NCBI GenBank assembly: GCA_021234155.1
Contig: JAJEKV010000059.1
Span: 4,466,571 to 4,530,570, forward strand
Origin: Isoetes taiwanensis
Lineage: Eukaryota > Streptophyta > Lycopodiopsida > Isoetales > Isoetaceae
DNA length: 64,000 bases
Direction: 5' to 3'
The notes under the pieces are model-generated. The model did not search any database. It was not told where the DNA came from and was given only the letters and a program-made list of their open reading frames with translations. Positions 37,681 through 48,557 of this stretch are shown here, piece by piece. Positions within the stretch are counted from its first letter, which is position 1; each line of letters starts with the position of its first letter. The position numbers and the translations under genes were made by a program.

Positions 37681-37770
37681 GGGGGGATGCCCACCAGGAG
37701 CACATTCTGGTGTGGACCGGTGGGGCCCTCACCGGCCACATCGGAATGTGCGACCGGTGGGCATCCCCCC
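37681..37770. repeat. Near-perfect 90 bp palindrome
   Basis: GGGGGGATGCCCACC starts the left arm and GGTGGGCATCCCCCC ends the right arm. The arms continue inward through GCACATTC and GACCGGTGGGG to a centre near 37725, with almost no spacer. On a single strand it would fold into a hairpin of about 45 bp. It may be the core of a small foldback element or a recombination scar. Confidence 0.9.
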
Positions 37771-37972
37771 ACAACATGGAAATGGGGAGCTTTTTCTTTT
37801 TTCTGCGCTTTTTTTCCTTCTAGCGGAGGTCTGGCGATTGCGCCCCTGGCGATGGCGATGGCGGAGGTCTGGCGATGGTGCCCAGCAGCTATGGCGCTTG
37901 GCAGCCCCTGGCGCTCCCGACGATGGAGCTCTGCAACCTTTGGCGCACGGTGGCTATGGCAGTCGCCTCATT

Positions 37973-37974
<2 letters not shown>

Positions 37975-38007
<33 letters not shown>
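37975..38007. repeat. Poly-T run (33 T)
   Basis: An uninterrupted T-run just after a GC-rich segment (37800-37970) of GGCGATGGCG-like repeats. The length suggests a minus-strand poly-A tail, but no retroposed gene was recognised. Confidence 0.9.
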
Positions 38008-38008
<1 letters not shown>

Positions 38009-38246
38009 TTTCTAGTGTTTTATCAGAAGCTTAGGTTTGCCGCTAACCATTTCTTGTTGATTTTTAGAAAACAGGGCAAAGATGTGATCACTGCCGAAAA
38101 TGTATAGGCCATAGCCAAATCTTTCTTTCAGTTATCGGCTCTGCTTCTAAATTTTTCTTTGTTTTCGGCTTAAAGCGCAACTCCACGCCGTCCAATTAAA
38201 CCGCTATGTTCTGGGTTGGCTCCCATTAATTCTCACAGCTAGAGTG

Positions 38247-38880
38247 ATGAATATGGCATTTTTGAGCCAAGAATGGTTCACCGGCACTTTGGTTGGCGTT
38301 GGGACCTTAGGTATGTCTCTTGCCATCTCTGCCTTGCATTTCAGCCTCTTTTTCAAATACGACAACCCCAAGGTTTGTGAAGGTGCCCCTCTCGGAGATT
38401 GCCTCATTGTAGATGAAAGCAATGGCAATATCCTTCATATTTTCAAAGGCAACAAGGATGTAATCCACTTGGCCACAAAACTCGTGGATGGATTAAAGAA
38501 TCCCATGCGTTTGCCAAAGAGAAACTCTCCAATTCAGAGACATTCGATGTTTCAATGGACATGGCCTACTTCAAGATTTTTGGCAAGCACAGTATGAGCT
38601 GCATCGGATTCCATAAAGGTACCTTCTCCTATAATAGTTTTGCCTTGGGATTTTCTTTTTGTGGGTTCTTTTGCAACTGCAATGCTGATATATGTTGTTG
38701 GGACTATTGCTAACAAGTTAAGGAATGCAATGGAAAGTCCAATCCAAAGTATCCCCTGTTGTGTAAACAGCAAGAAATATAAAAGAAGCGTTGCACGTGG
38801 AGCCACTGTGCTACAATTTGTAAGGCTGATGCATGATTCGGAGGCTTTAGAACAGAGGTCTAGATAATTCCCAGAACCCC
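38247..38880 (+). other. Unrecognised membrane-protein-like exon(s), frameshifted
   Basis: An open stretch from an ATG at about 38247 reads WFTGTLVGVGTLGMSLAISA, followed by DNPKVCEGAPLGDCLIVDES and a Lys-rich part. A one-base slip near 38500 would continue AKEKLSNSETFDVSMDMAYF up to a possible donor, AAAG|gtacc, at about 38617. It has one or two hydrophobic segments and looks more like protein than chance. I do not recognise it. The minus-strand 214-codon frame (38552-39196) overlaps it and I consider that frame a shadow. Confidence 0.35.
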
Positions 38881-39067
38881 AAAACCTTTGTCGGAGTCTT
38901 TTGTCGTCATCACAGACAGGGAATCTGATAATTCTTCCAAAGCATGGCTCTCCAAAATTGCTCTGCTCCTGCAAATCAAGGCCGTCGTGTTGGCAAAAGT
39001 TGCAGTGTGGGTGTTTTTTTATTGGTGGTGTACAATTCAACATGTCGCGACATAGGGTGATTAACGG

Positions 39068-41994
39068 GTGCTGACCGACCTTCATCGTGACGTTTTCGCG
39101 CCCGTCACTGTTTTTCCCAGGCCCGCCAAAATTTCCCAACCTCCGGAACGCTGGATCCGTAACCAATTCAGGAAGATCGGCCGATTTGGTGTCCATGTCA
39201 GCGATCCCTGGTATGTAGCTGCTTGGATGGTGTTTGGAATTTGGAATTGGAGGGCAAATTTCCCAAAGAATGTTTTTGTTTGGGAGAATGCAGCTGCTGT
39301 TTTCTTTTCCAGAATTCTTCCAATGCAGGCGAATTGGCCAGATCTCTTTCGTTTGGCCATTGCAAGGAATGGAGTACTGTTTGATCCAAACAATCTATTC
39401 TCCAGTTTGCATAATCTTCAAGAGCAGTCCCACCAATTCAAGGAGCTATGTGGTCGTCTGGCTTCCAAGATTGCTCAGCCTATACAACAATCTTTTGTCT
39501 ATGGGTCGACTCCATATACTCAGCCTATACAACAATCTTTTGTCTATGAATGCATTCCTGGTAATCAGCTCTTCAGCATGCCATGGGAATTTTATTTTGG
39601 TTCTTGAATTTCTGTTTCCTAATTTGCAGAAGAAGTGGAGGATACAAACGTTCCTACATATGATGATACTTGTGTTAATTATGTACATGACATCCAAAAT
39701 CAGCACATGCAGGACTTAGTGGAAGCAGGTACATTCTTTCATGTGCAGATCTGTTTTATGTAGTGCTTAATTTATTTCATATGTAGTGCTTCATTCTCAG
39801 TATTATTTACTATTTGCAGAATATGAAACACAGATAGAAGCAAGTACAATCTTTCATGTGCAGTTTTTTTTAAGCAATCTGTTTTATGTAGTGCTTAATT
39901 TATTTCATATGTAGTGCTTCATTCTCAGTATTGTTTACTATTTGCAGAATATGAAACACAGATAGAAGATAGTTTGTTACTCTACAAGAAAATCAGTGCA
40001 GAAAAGAGAAGGCAGCAGAGAGCAAGAAAGAGAGCAAGGGAAGCCGGATTGAAGGAAGAGGACAAAGAATTTGAAGAGAATGTTTTCAGTAAGAGAAGAA
40101 AACAACAACTGTCGAGGTTGATTGCAGACCATGCTAACGAGGTATGTCATAAAGTTTCAAAAAATGAGAGGAAAAAAGTTCTTCAAGGTGCTGCTAAGTT
40201 GCTACCAGAATTTGAAATGTTAAAATTGAAAGAAGTAGACACAATGAGAAAGATAGTTAACAACCTCAAGAATTCTCTTGCAAACTATAAGCATGCCAGA
40301 TCTACTGATGTACTTACAGCAAGGATCTCAGCCATGGTATATGCTGTTGTCCCTGGCACTAATTGCTTGGGAACTTCCAAGTGCCTAAACTTGAATAGAA
40401 GGTATGTGACAACAGCAGTTCAGAGGAGAAAAACAGCAGAAATTGGTGATGGCCCATGGTCAATGTTCAAAAAGAAAACCAGATCTGACAAACTAAGCAG
40501 AAAACATCAGAAATTAGTAATTGATTTTTGGACTCATCAGACCCGAGTGTCACCATGCAAGAAACATGTTATTAAGATTAGGCTTGGCAAATGAAAGAAG
40601 ATAATGCATGCTCTACACTTCTTGGAAGAAACTGAGGTTGGTTTTTTTCTTTTAAGTTTATGATTCATTTGTTTACAATACTAATGTACTTGTTACTTTT
40701 AATGCAGTGTTCTTTTTATGCTAGTTTTCGAAAAGAATATCCAAAATTCAAGTTTCATTCTCGACTTTTTAGAGTAATTGAAACCTCCATTTGTTCGAAA
40801 AGTAAAGGACAGCGGGGAGACTTGTTGTTGTGTGTATCATATAAGACTAGATTATGTTAGACAAGCACTAAACAAGATTAGGTTGGATACAAAGATTCAT
40901 GGTCTTTGATTGTAGTTGTACTTGTTACGTTTGTGGTCTTTGGAGCAAAGTGTGAAGCTAATACTAAGACCTACAAATCTTCAAGTGATTTGTGGAGGTC
41001 AATTGTATGTTCCAAGGACATTGCGGATGAGTGGTATACTCATAATTGCATGTTCTTTGAAATGCACCGCCTTGTGGCCCATCTAAGTTACCTATGTGTC
41101 CAAAAAAGAATTAAACAAGGTCTGCGGGGCATTTAGTAGATTGGAAAACTTTTGATAGGGTGGGTGATGTACATTTCCTTTCTGATTCTGTGGTTCTATT
41201 AAACTAATCATTGCTTTGCTTTTAGGTTTATGAATCAACAAAAGAACCTGATGGCAAAGGTGGGACGAATGTGGTTCCAAAGCCTGTTGTGAAGCTGGTA
41301 TACAAGACGAATTCAACAGCAGATGTGATGTCATATGCTAAAAATATTTTAACTGAATTCATTCCTCATAATTATGAGGCTAGATGGCGTGCAAAACAAT
41401 TCGAGAGATTGTTTAGGCACTTTCCCGAGAAAAACACAAGTGGTATATCCGGTCATTGATTTATTTGAAAACTATACCTTCAAGATACAACAAGAAATCC
41501 AAAGCTTACATTGGAGAAATGACCAATGCACAATACTTGTGCACATCACTTATAGGCATGCAACTGCAAAAGAGGTGGAGGAGAATTCATTATGCAAAGG
41601 TGATAGGAATATCATCAAGGAAACACACTTTTACATTTCGGATGATAGGGAGCATGACACCTTGTTTGTCCAGCACTGTCTTAACAAGCATGCTGATTAC
41701 TTGGCCAACAAGGAAGTCAAATACAACAACCATGTAATGTGGTCAGATGGCTGCTCATCTCAGTTCAAGGGTGCAAGAAATTTCTATTTTCTTGGTAGAT
41801 TTTATAAGATATCAGGCATTCCAATTCACTGGAACTACTTTGCATCATATCATGGAAAAGGTAAATTCCAATGTCTCATTAAGGCTGGAATCTGCAAAAC
41901 ATTAAAGATAGTTGTTTGTTACCTTGCAGGGGAGCATGATGGGGCAGGGGCTGTTCTACACGTAGAAAGACGTCAAATTGTTGTTTACACTTAG
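39068..41994 (+). pseudogene. Multi-exon RNase-H-like, transposase-like protein (SDGC..QFK / HGKG / EHDGAGA), broken
   Basis: Exons with GT-AG borders can be followed: up to 39560, 39630-39728, 39820-39843, 39948-40636, 40708 onward, about 41226-41860 and 41930 onward. The N-terminal part has a basic region (RRQQRARKRAREAG, from about 40005) and a helical segment. The middle has a Cys-rich stretch (ETCCCVYH, about 40815). The C-terminal part reads NYTFKIQQEIQSLHW, CTILVHITYRH, HFYISDDREHDTLFVQHCL, VMWSDGCSSQFKGARNFYF, WNYFASYHGKG and, across an intron, EHDGAGA. I recall uncharacterised plant and animal proteins with this DGC..QFK...GHGKG..DG signature, which look like transposase cores. Breaks are an in-frame TGA at 40592, and frame slips near 40810 and 41440 and after 41960. 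The true N-terminus is unsure. Confidence 0.6.
39723..39968 (+). repeat. Tandem duplication of intron plus micro-exon
   Basis: About 115-125 bp is repeated head to tail: AAGCA(G/A)GTAC, CTTTCATGTGCAG, CTGTTTTATGTAGTGCTTAA, then TTTGCAG and AATATGAAACACAGATAGAA. The first copy of the coding part (39820-39843, 24 bp) has its own donor, AA|gtac. Joined to the next exon it stays in frame, giving YETQIEA then KYETQIED. Confidence 0.85.
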
Positions 41995-43018
41995 GCGCCT
42001 CTCTGCATACAACAAGCTTGTCCGCTCGTTCCATCTAAAAGCTTAACCAGGTCTGCTTCAATTTTTATAGGGATTGTAAACTCGCCAAGGTCATGAGATC
42101 CCGATTTGCATTGTTTTGCCAGAGAGGAGGCCCTCTAAAATTACAGCCAATTGGAGTAAATACGATCTAGGGTTTTCTTTCTTCTTCCCCTTTTTGCCTC
42201 TCATCGGCGGTCCGCTGCATACACGCTTAATTTGTTCGAGAATTCAAAAAAGGCTACATTGGGAGAAGCATTGAAGGTAGATATTCGATTGGGATGTTGT
42301 GAACGCTGATGAATGTTGTATTTGAACATTTATGGTGTTTAACGATATTTTGAGATCTTTTGGCACAATATGTCTTGCCACTCTCCACATGTGTAATAAA
42401 GGCTTTATCTCGTTTTGTCGTTGAATTTATGTTTGGCATGCTTTTTCTTGAAAGTTGCCTTTTCGTTCAAATTTAATGGTTTAGATTTGAGTGAGGCTAG
42501 AGCACTAGTGTATGATTTGGTAAACATGGATTTAGATGTTCTTGGTCGTGTTCTCATTGTACTTGCATGAAGGCATGTTTAACTTCTGCAAGAGGCAATG
42601 CTTATTTTCATTAACTTTGAAACAAGTATTGGAGCCCAATCTCACTTTTTATTAGATGGCTCCAATGGACGTGGACCAATTTGGCTCTAATTTTGGCGTT
42701 TTATTTTTCACAGAAAATAGAACAACTTAGAACTTTCTCAACTTAGATCTGCATCATATGAAGTGGATGTTATTTCTGAAGACAACATAACATGCATGGA
42801 AGAAGAAACATATGATTTAGGCATGAGTGCCTGCCTGTTTATAGCAGATTCAGAATGCTGTGCACAAAGTGGCAAAATGGTGATGTTTCGACTCATAATA
42901 ACCTTCACGATGATTGCCTCTACAGAATTCTCAACAAATAGCCTGATTTACAAAGATGGATGATTTAGTATAGTAGGAAGAGGATCAAAACAAAACCTAA
43001 CACAAGAAGGTTATTTAC
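41995..43018. other. No gene seen
   Basis: Possibly the remaining 3' part of the transposase-like gene, too decayed to read. Only short frames are present. Confidence 0.4.
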
Positions 43019-43627
43019 CTTTTGATGACGACAGGCCACTTTCTCCAGCAATGTCCTACAGCTCGTTCCTCCAGCTGCAAGGTAACAATTGACATTGTAA
43101 AAGGGAAGGACATTAAAGTTATGCTAGCAACTTACCGCTGGGTTAAGACAAGGCTCAAGGTGATGCACATAAGCCAACAAAAGCTTGAAAGAATAGAATA
43201 GAATAGAAAGTAAAAGGACATAACGTGCTCAAATATATGGGCAATCTTCCATACTATGTAAACATGAGAAGCTGCTGTAAGAGTTATCCCTACGGCTCCA
43301 GTGCGGATGGACAGTAGAAAAACCCTAGTGGGAGAATCCTGCAATCAAATTCATCTTCAATACCAGCCAACAGATCTATTGCTCGAGTTCTTAACGTCAT
43401 ATGTAAATTTCATTTCATTTCATCTTTAGCATTATTATTAAGTTTGTAGCTACCAGATTGATAAAACGATTTATAAGAGGAACGAAACCTTTTGGAAGAC
43501 TTCAATTGCTTGCCAGTGTTTCTTCATTGGCACGTCACCACTTATAAATCGATAATTGATGCCTTGCTTTTTAAATTTCCGCCTTTAGCCATGCAATAGT
43601 TTGCATAAGTTGACTGAATATAAGGAC
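43019..43627 (-). pseudogene. SNF2/RAD5-type helicase C-terminal lobe, broken exons
   Basis: Four exon-like pieces lie in minus order. 43627-43489 encodes VLIFSQLMQTIAWLKAE, then, after a one-base excess in an A-run, FKKQGINYRFISGDVPMKKH and WQAIEVFQK before gtttcg. 43338 to about 43255 encodes DSPTRVFLLSIRTGAVGI and TLTAASHVY (helicase motif V). About 43165-43136 encodes EPCLNPA. 43074-43019 encodes EERAVGHCWR and WPVVIKR, in the place of motif VI, whose HR.GQ core is altered. The order matches SNF2 proteins of the RAD5/RAD16/SHPRH group, which remodel chromatin or act in DNA-damage tolerance. Motif loss and the frame slip indicate a pseudogene. The N-terminal ATPase lobe is not in the window. 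Confidence 0.7.
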
Positions 43628-43654
43628 CTGGAATGAAAATTGACGTTCGTTACT

Positions 43655-44140
43655 TTAGGGTGGAAACATTATTATTTCAACTGTTCTCTGACCATTGCTA
43701 AATCTGCAAGAAGGATTCTTCGTTTGGATTCCATGTGCACCGCATTCGTTTGGATTCCAGGAAGCTGTCATTTCTGCTGCAGGAGCAGGATGTTGAAGAG
43801 TCTGCCCCTTGCTATATATTACAAGATCATTTGTGGTGATTGAGAGTTTGCATACAAGGCATTTTGACATGCCTCCAATGCCTATTGTGGATATAACCAT
43901 TCAGCCTATTTGAACTCTAAAAGCATGTTACTGTACAGGGCGAAAGGAGAGTACCACCTGGTGTTTTAGTGGGACATTCCATCATTTCAAAGCGTATTGC
44001 ACATTCCCCTTCTAAATCATTTGTATCTGCAGGTGTTTGCATGCTATATGGTATGGTCTCTGTCATACCAATATGTATAGCCTCTCTCTTCTCCATGCTA
44101 TTTAGCTCATCATGTGATCTAAATCCACCACTGCATCGCC
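43655..44140 (-). other. Possible upstream exons of the SNF2-like fragment
   Basis: A minus-strand stretch after an acceptor-like ccacaatag (about 43885) codes CLVCKLSITTNDLVIYSKGQ and, a little later, MTASWNPNE. A CxxC followed by a W(N/D)P region precedes the helicase C lobe in RAD5-like proteins with an inserted RING. A second stretch (about 44140-43917) codes GGFRSHDELNSMEKREAIHI. The link to the helicase rests on position and weak similarity. Confidence 0.3.
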
Positions 44141-44395
44141 TGTGAAACATCAAAAAGACATCAATACCTTCCAATTTAAAAAAACAAGAAAACAATTTTT
44201 GCAAAGTAAATATGTTTTGTTACTTCAAAGCTGGTTTTATTTGTAATACACATCAATACAACATGTCATTGGTTAAAATCCAGAAAAGAGAATCACGTAA
44301 GGGCATTTCTAATTTCTAGAGGTGGGATAAAGCGAAGTTCTAACAATGTAAAATTTCTTCATCTCAAAATTTCAGGAGTCCTTCTTGTTGCAGCT

Positions 44396-44916
44396 CTAAG
44401 AAGCCTGACAATCAGCATTGCTTAAGACCATAATACCTAAAAGAATGAGCAGAGCACCTATAAGCCACTTTAAAGTTGATATTCAATCAAGTGTTAATAT
44501 AATTAGCTAAGTTTCTCGATCATTACAATACCCAAGGAAAAAATGTAGAAGACATACCTGAATATGCAAAACTTCACCAAATAACAAGAACCCTGCGAAT
44601 CCTGAGAGAAGAAAATTCGCTGCAAAGTTGACAACTGTAGCTTGGAGAGATGAAAGGATCTTAAGGCTGGTGACATAACAAGTCCACATGATTACATTGC
44701 ACAATAGGACCCCAAAATATGTTGCAACTTTTTGAGCCAAGCTCAATTGTTCCCTGTTTTTTTCATCAGCCCATTTTATCCTAGTGTTCTGTAACAAACT
44801 TAAATTACGTAAAGAAAGGGGACTAATACCTCTTCAAAGGATGCACATTTAGTTAGCACCGCACCCATAGCAGCCAAAGCGCCTGCCGAAATAGCCCACG
44901 CTAAACCTGCGCCCAT
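44396..44916 (-). CDS. TMEM42-like (EamA/DMT-type) small membrane protein, three exons
   Basis: Three exons join cleanly in phase 0 with GT-AG introns: 44916-44830 (29 codons, MGAGLAWAISAGALAAMGAV then LTKCASFEE), 44788-44558 (77 codons, including VATYFGVLLCNVIMW and ATVVNFAANFLLSGFAGFL then FGEV), and 44467-44396 (WLIGALLILLGIMVL to TAG). The product is about 129 residues with four predicted membrane helices. It keeps the FGE and ATVVNFAANF features of the TMEM42/EamA half-transporter family, whose members lie in internal membranes and have no firm substrate. The start ATG follows GGAGGCAAG and is the first in frame. No break was seen, so this is the best candidate for an intact host gene in the window. 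The minus-strand SNF2 piece lies downstream. Confidence 0.8.
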
Positions 44917-45830
44917 TCTTGCCTCCGGAAGAACCGACACCAAGGCTGAGTTCGAGAGTGGACCACAATGCAGTATATAAGCTACAATATGGTTATGAAA
45001 GAGATGTACTTTTTGTTTTCAGAAATAAAAGAGCAAGCGTAACCCTCATTATAGAAGGGCTATCAATTCTAAATTCAAAAGTCCCTAAGGATTTTCAACA
45101 AAAACCCAGTTTGAATTGCTACAGGTGGTCATTTGAATATGCATATGCAATTCAAGCCCCATGATATGGATATTGAGGAGCATGCGTAGACATGGTCATG
45201 GAAGAATGTGTATTATTCTGACCAGAGCCAAGTGCACCATTGCTATGGCCAGCATCAAAAGCACTGATTATTGCATCTTGTGCATAAAAACTTGTTGATG
45301 TCCCATGCCCTCAAGGTGCATGCATCTGTTGCTGCTCAGGAAGATGTGCTGGCAATGGTCTCCTAGGGCATCCAAGCTGTGGCATCTCTGTATTATAATT
45401 GAAACTGGAGCATATCTAGCTTGTAAACCCAACGTCCCTAGACAACACAAACGCCAGGACCAAAGTATTGCATTCAGCATCCAAATTGAGGAATGTCTGT
45501 ATTATAATTGAAAACTGGAGCATACTGTTTCTAGCTTAATTTATCAACTATTCTGACTAGAAAAATCTAATTATTTGGCTGTCATAATTCTGATCAGAAT
45601 CAGGATCATGCTCCGCCTCAAATAATGGCAACTCTATGGTTTTACATTTATTTACACACTCTGCCCCTTATCACCTAATGCACAGAAAGTAGGGCTTTTT
45701 TTTGTAAGTTGTGGCAATCTTCCTACCTTATTGAAACAAAAAAGGCCAGTACACTAATATGCAAAGGCCTAGAACTGTTAAGAACCTGCATGGACCACAA
45801 ATACCATGAATTAGTGTAGCAACAGACAAC
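44917..45830. other. Upstream region of the TMEM42-like gene; no other gene seen
   Basis: This should hold the promoter and 5' leader of the minus-strand gene. No clear TATA box can be assigned by eye. Short frames on both strands are not recognised. A TGTATTATAATTGAAACTGGAG motif occurs twice (45389 and 45499). Confidence 0.4.
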
Positions 45831-45869
45831 ACTAGTGGTGGCATAGAAGTAATCTTGCATTATATTTGA

Positions 45870-46027
45870 AATAAATTCTAAGCTTTTCTGAATGCTCCTT
45901 GACCCATTGAAAGGCCTTCAACCAGCTTGCCTTGTCTAATTTGCTTACCTTGTCTTCTTTGCTCTCAGCACAAAGGTACAGAGTTTTTGTTCCAGCATTG
46001 ACATAGAACTTCTCAGAGGGATGATAT
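45870..46027 (-). pseudogene. PH-domain C-terminal half, like class I plant ORP proteins
   Basis: After an acceptor ggctgcag the minus strand codes YHPSEKFYVNAGTKTLYLCA, then ESKEDK, six residues VSKLDK, then ASWLKAFQWVKEHSEKL. The pattern (F-Y/I)xxGTKTLxLxAE(S/T)xEDxxxWLxAxQxxK is the last strands and final helix of the PH domain in oxysterol-binding-protein-related proteins, which carry lipids between membranes. The 18 bp coding VSKLDK starts with gtaagc and ends in ag and looks like a retained mini-duplication. No ORD lipid-binding part was found on either side, so this is a fragment. Confidence 0.5.
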
Positions 46028-48557
46028 CTGCAGCCAAATTCAAACATCATTATCAGATAAAAGACTCAGATCACTATGCCGCTGACGCAAGACAAGTTTG
46101 TTTATTAGCTGAATACTTCCTTTATGTGGCAAAGACCGAAAAAAAATGAACTGATAAAACAACTAAGGAATGCAATTTAAGGAATACACGCTTCACGCCA
46201 ACAGAGTGGATTTGCATTTAAAAAGCTACACACTAAATTATAAAAAGCACAACACATATTACAGTTAGTGCCATGCCTGAATGTCCACTGTTGAAAACTC
46301 CAATCACCCCTTCTACGACAAATTTAGGCAACTATTCTGCCAATATACAGGGAGAGTGCTTTCTGTTATACGACTTTTGGAGTGTAGCTCAGCTTCATAA
46401 TATGAAGACTTTCAAACAAATTGATAACTGTATAAGTCAAATGCAATATGGAATGCTTACAATCAACTATCCATGGTTCACCTGAAGTACTATCAACTAC
46501 ACTTCCAACTGCTGCAATTATACGATGCAATCTAAGAATTTATTGTTTTTATAGAGATCTTTCATCTGATATCAACAAGCAAGGTTTATAAAATTGAATC
46601 CCAAATAGGCTACAACCGCAGCAAAATTTGCATTGCATGTTTTGATCAGCTAAACCTTAAAAGGTGCACAAGTACTCCCATCTCCATAGCCTGTAGCAAA
46701 AATAGATGGATCTCTGCTTGTTCTAAAGTAGCATGTCCTTGGCCAAACACAACTTTCGCTTTAGTTATATCCTTCCTCAAATCAAGTGTGCGATTCACAA
46801 TTCTGCAAATTCACATTGAAGAAATGTACTTACCTTCCAAACTTTATCAAAGAATCAAATGTCTGCATGTTCACCGCAGGAAATACCATACAATCTATAG
46901 CTATTGCAGTCACCTGCCCAAAATTTTGCAAAAAGCTTGCAACCGTTTCAATGACAGTTACTTGAGATGGCTGGTCTGGCGCAATTTTTGAAATGAGGCA
47001 ACCACAAGCAGAACAAATAACAAGGCAAACTATAGCCCTAAGCACAAACTAACCCATCTGTCTTGCAAAGCTAACTAGCATCTATCTCTGCCACGAATCC
47101 CTTACTACCCAAAATAACAGTCTAGAATCAGACAGCACATTGCACTTCACACAAGTTGTTCTTGGTCCCAAGAAAATAAAGCATGATGTGAACAAGCTAC
47201 GCAGACTGGAGCACAGAGGGCAGCATGATTAGCCAAAAGGGGGAATTGGCCGAAGTAAGAATGACAAACAAAATGATTGACGTATTGACAGTCCAATTTT
47301 TTTTATAGGCTTCACAAGTCTTGCTCAAGAAGAAACCCTGCCTGAATCAAGCACAGAAAGGCCCCTGGTACCTCAACTTGCAGCAGAACAGAAGAATGGC
47401 AAATGCTCCAGAATGGCAGCTTGAGACCAGCATTCCAACAGTGCTGCTTTTCACTCAACAGCTTCCTGTACAATCTCTTCACCTCCGATTCCATCTAAAC
47501 TAGGACACAGAATCTGTAGTCTGGTGTCAAATAGTAAGGTTAGAAAGGTCTACTGATAGCTGGAAACTTTTACTAACTGAGAATATTCGCATGACATACC
47601 TCCTCAATCGTGCATTGGGTGATTAAGATGTGCCCTTTGTGATGCTTCCTTATCAGCTCATGGATTCCAATCTTGCTCATAGAAAACCACCTGCAAAATA
47701 TAGACCACATTATTCATGGAAATCTGTAAATTGCATAAACCAGTTCTTCCATAACCATTCAATAAAACATCACCATAGCCGTTGCTTCCAAAAGAAATGA
47801 GATGAAAGGTAATCCCTATCCTAAGGCATCAGGTTCGACCTGGTGGAACGCCACAAATGCAAAACTGTCGAAGAACATACCATCCTTGATGAGAAGATTC
47901 ATAGGTTACAAAATGATCTGAACTTAAAATCCTTGGAAATATCTAAAGTGCATAATAAAAATGTGGATCTCAATCAAAAAATTTGCCGAGCTATTCTAAT
48001 CCAAAATCTTGAAGATGAGGCATTGCAGCCACATCACTTATGAAGTAATAAATTTTCCTCCTTCATGCTGCCAAGTTCAGATGTAGTGCAGCTTAAAAAT
48101 TGCAGTGCAATATATAAATCGCATCTCAGCAGGATACAGACTGAAGATCTACAGACTGAATGAAACCTACAGAGCATGCCAAATGCCAGGGTACTCGAAC
48201 GAAGATGGTACTCGGATTCATCAAATTCGAGCTTCTGTCTGCCATGCCCATTAACAGGTTGGACCATCCTCGATTTAGAACGCAAATGACCGCCAGTTTA
48301 CAGGGTATAATCGGTTTTGAGCAGTCATCAACATATTCTGGGTATATTCCAGCATATACTCAGGTATTCCACAACCCCATACAAACGAGGGTTTGCCCCC
48401 TAGGGGAAACCCAAAAAAACCTTATTGACTAGCCCCAGTGTCTAATTCACTAGCCCCATGTGGGGGGCCGACGTTTTTAAGGACACGCACACAAAATGCC
48501 AAAGTAGAACATTCCTCAGGTCCTATATCATCTCTGTAATAAGCTTTTGGAACAAAA
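46028..48557. other. Scattered exon-like pieces only
   Basis: On the minus strand, 47672-47600 codes WFSMSKIGIHELIRKHHKGH then ILITQCTIEE between tgcag and gtatgt. About 47492 codes MESEVKRLYRKLLSEKQ after gtttag. About 46946-46861 codes DCMVFPAVNMQTFDSLIKFG before gtaagt. They could be upstream exons of the PH-containing gene, but I do not recognise them. The rest is AT-rich without signal. Confidence 0.3.

Noticed and set aside
38552-39196. 214-codon minus-strand frame
   Set aside because: It overlaps better plus-strand exon-like sequence, has no recognised domain, and its hydrophobic part is the reverse of the plus-strand hydrophobic part.
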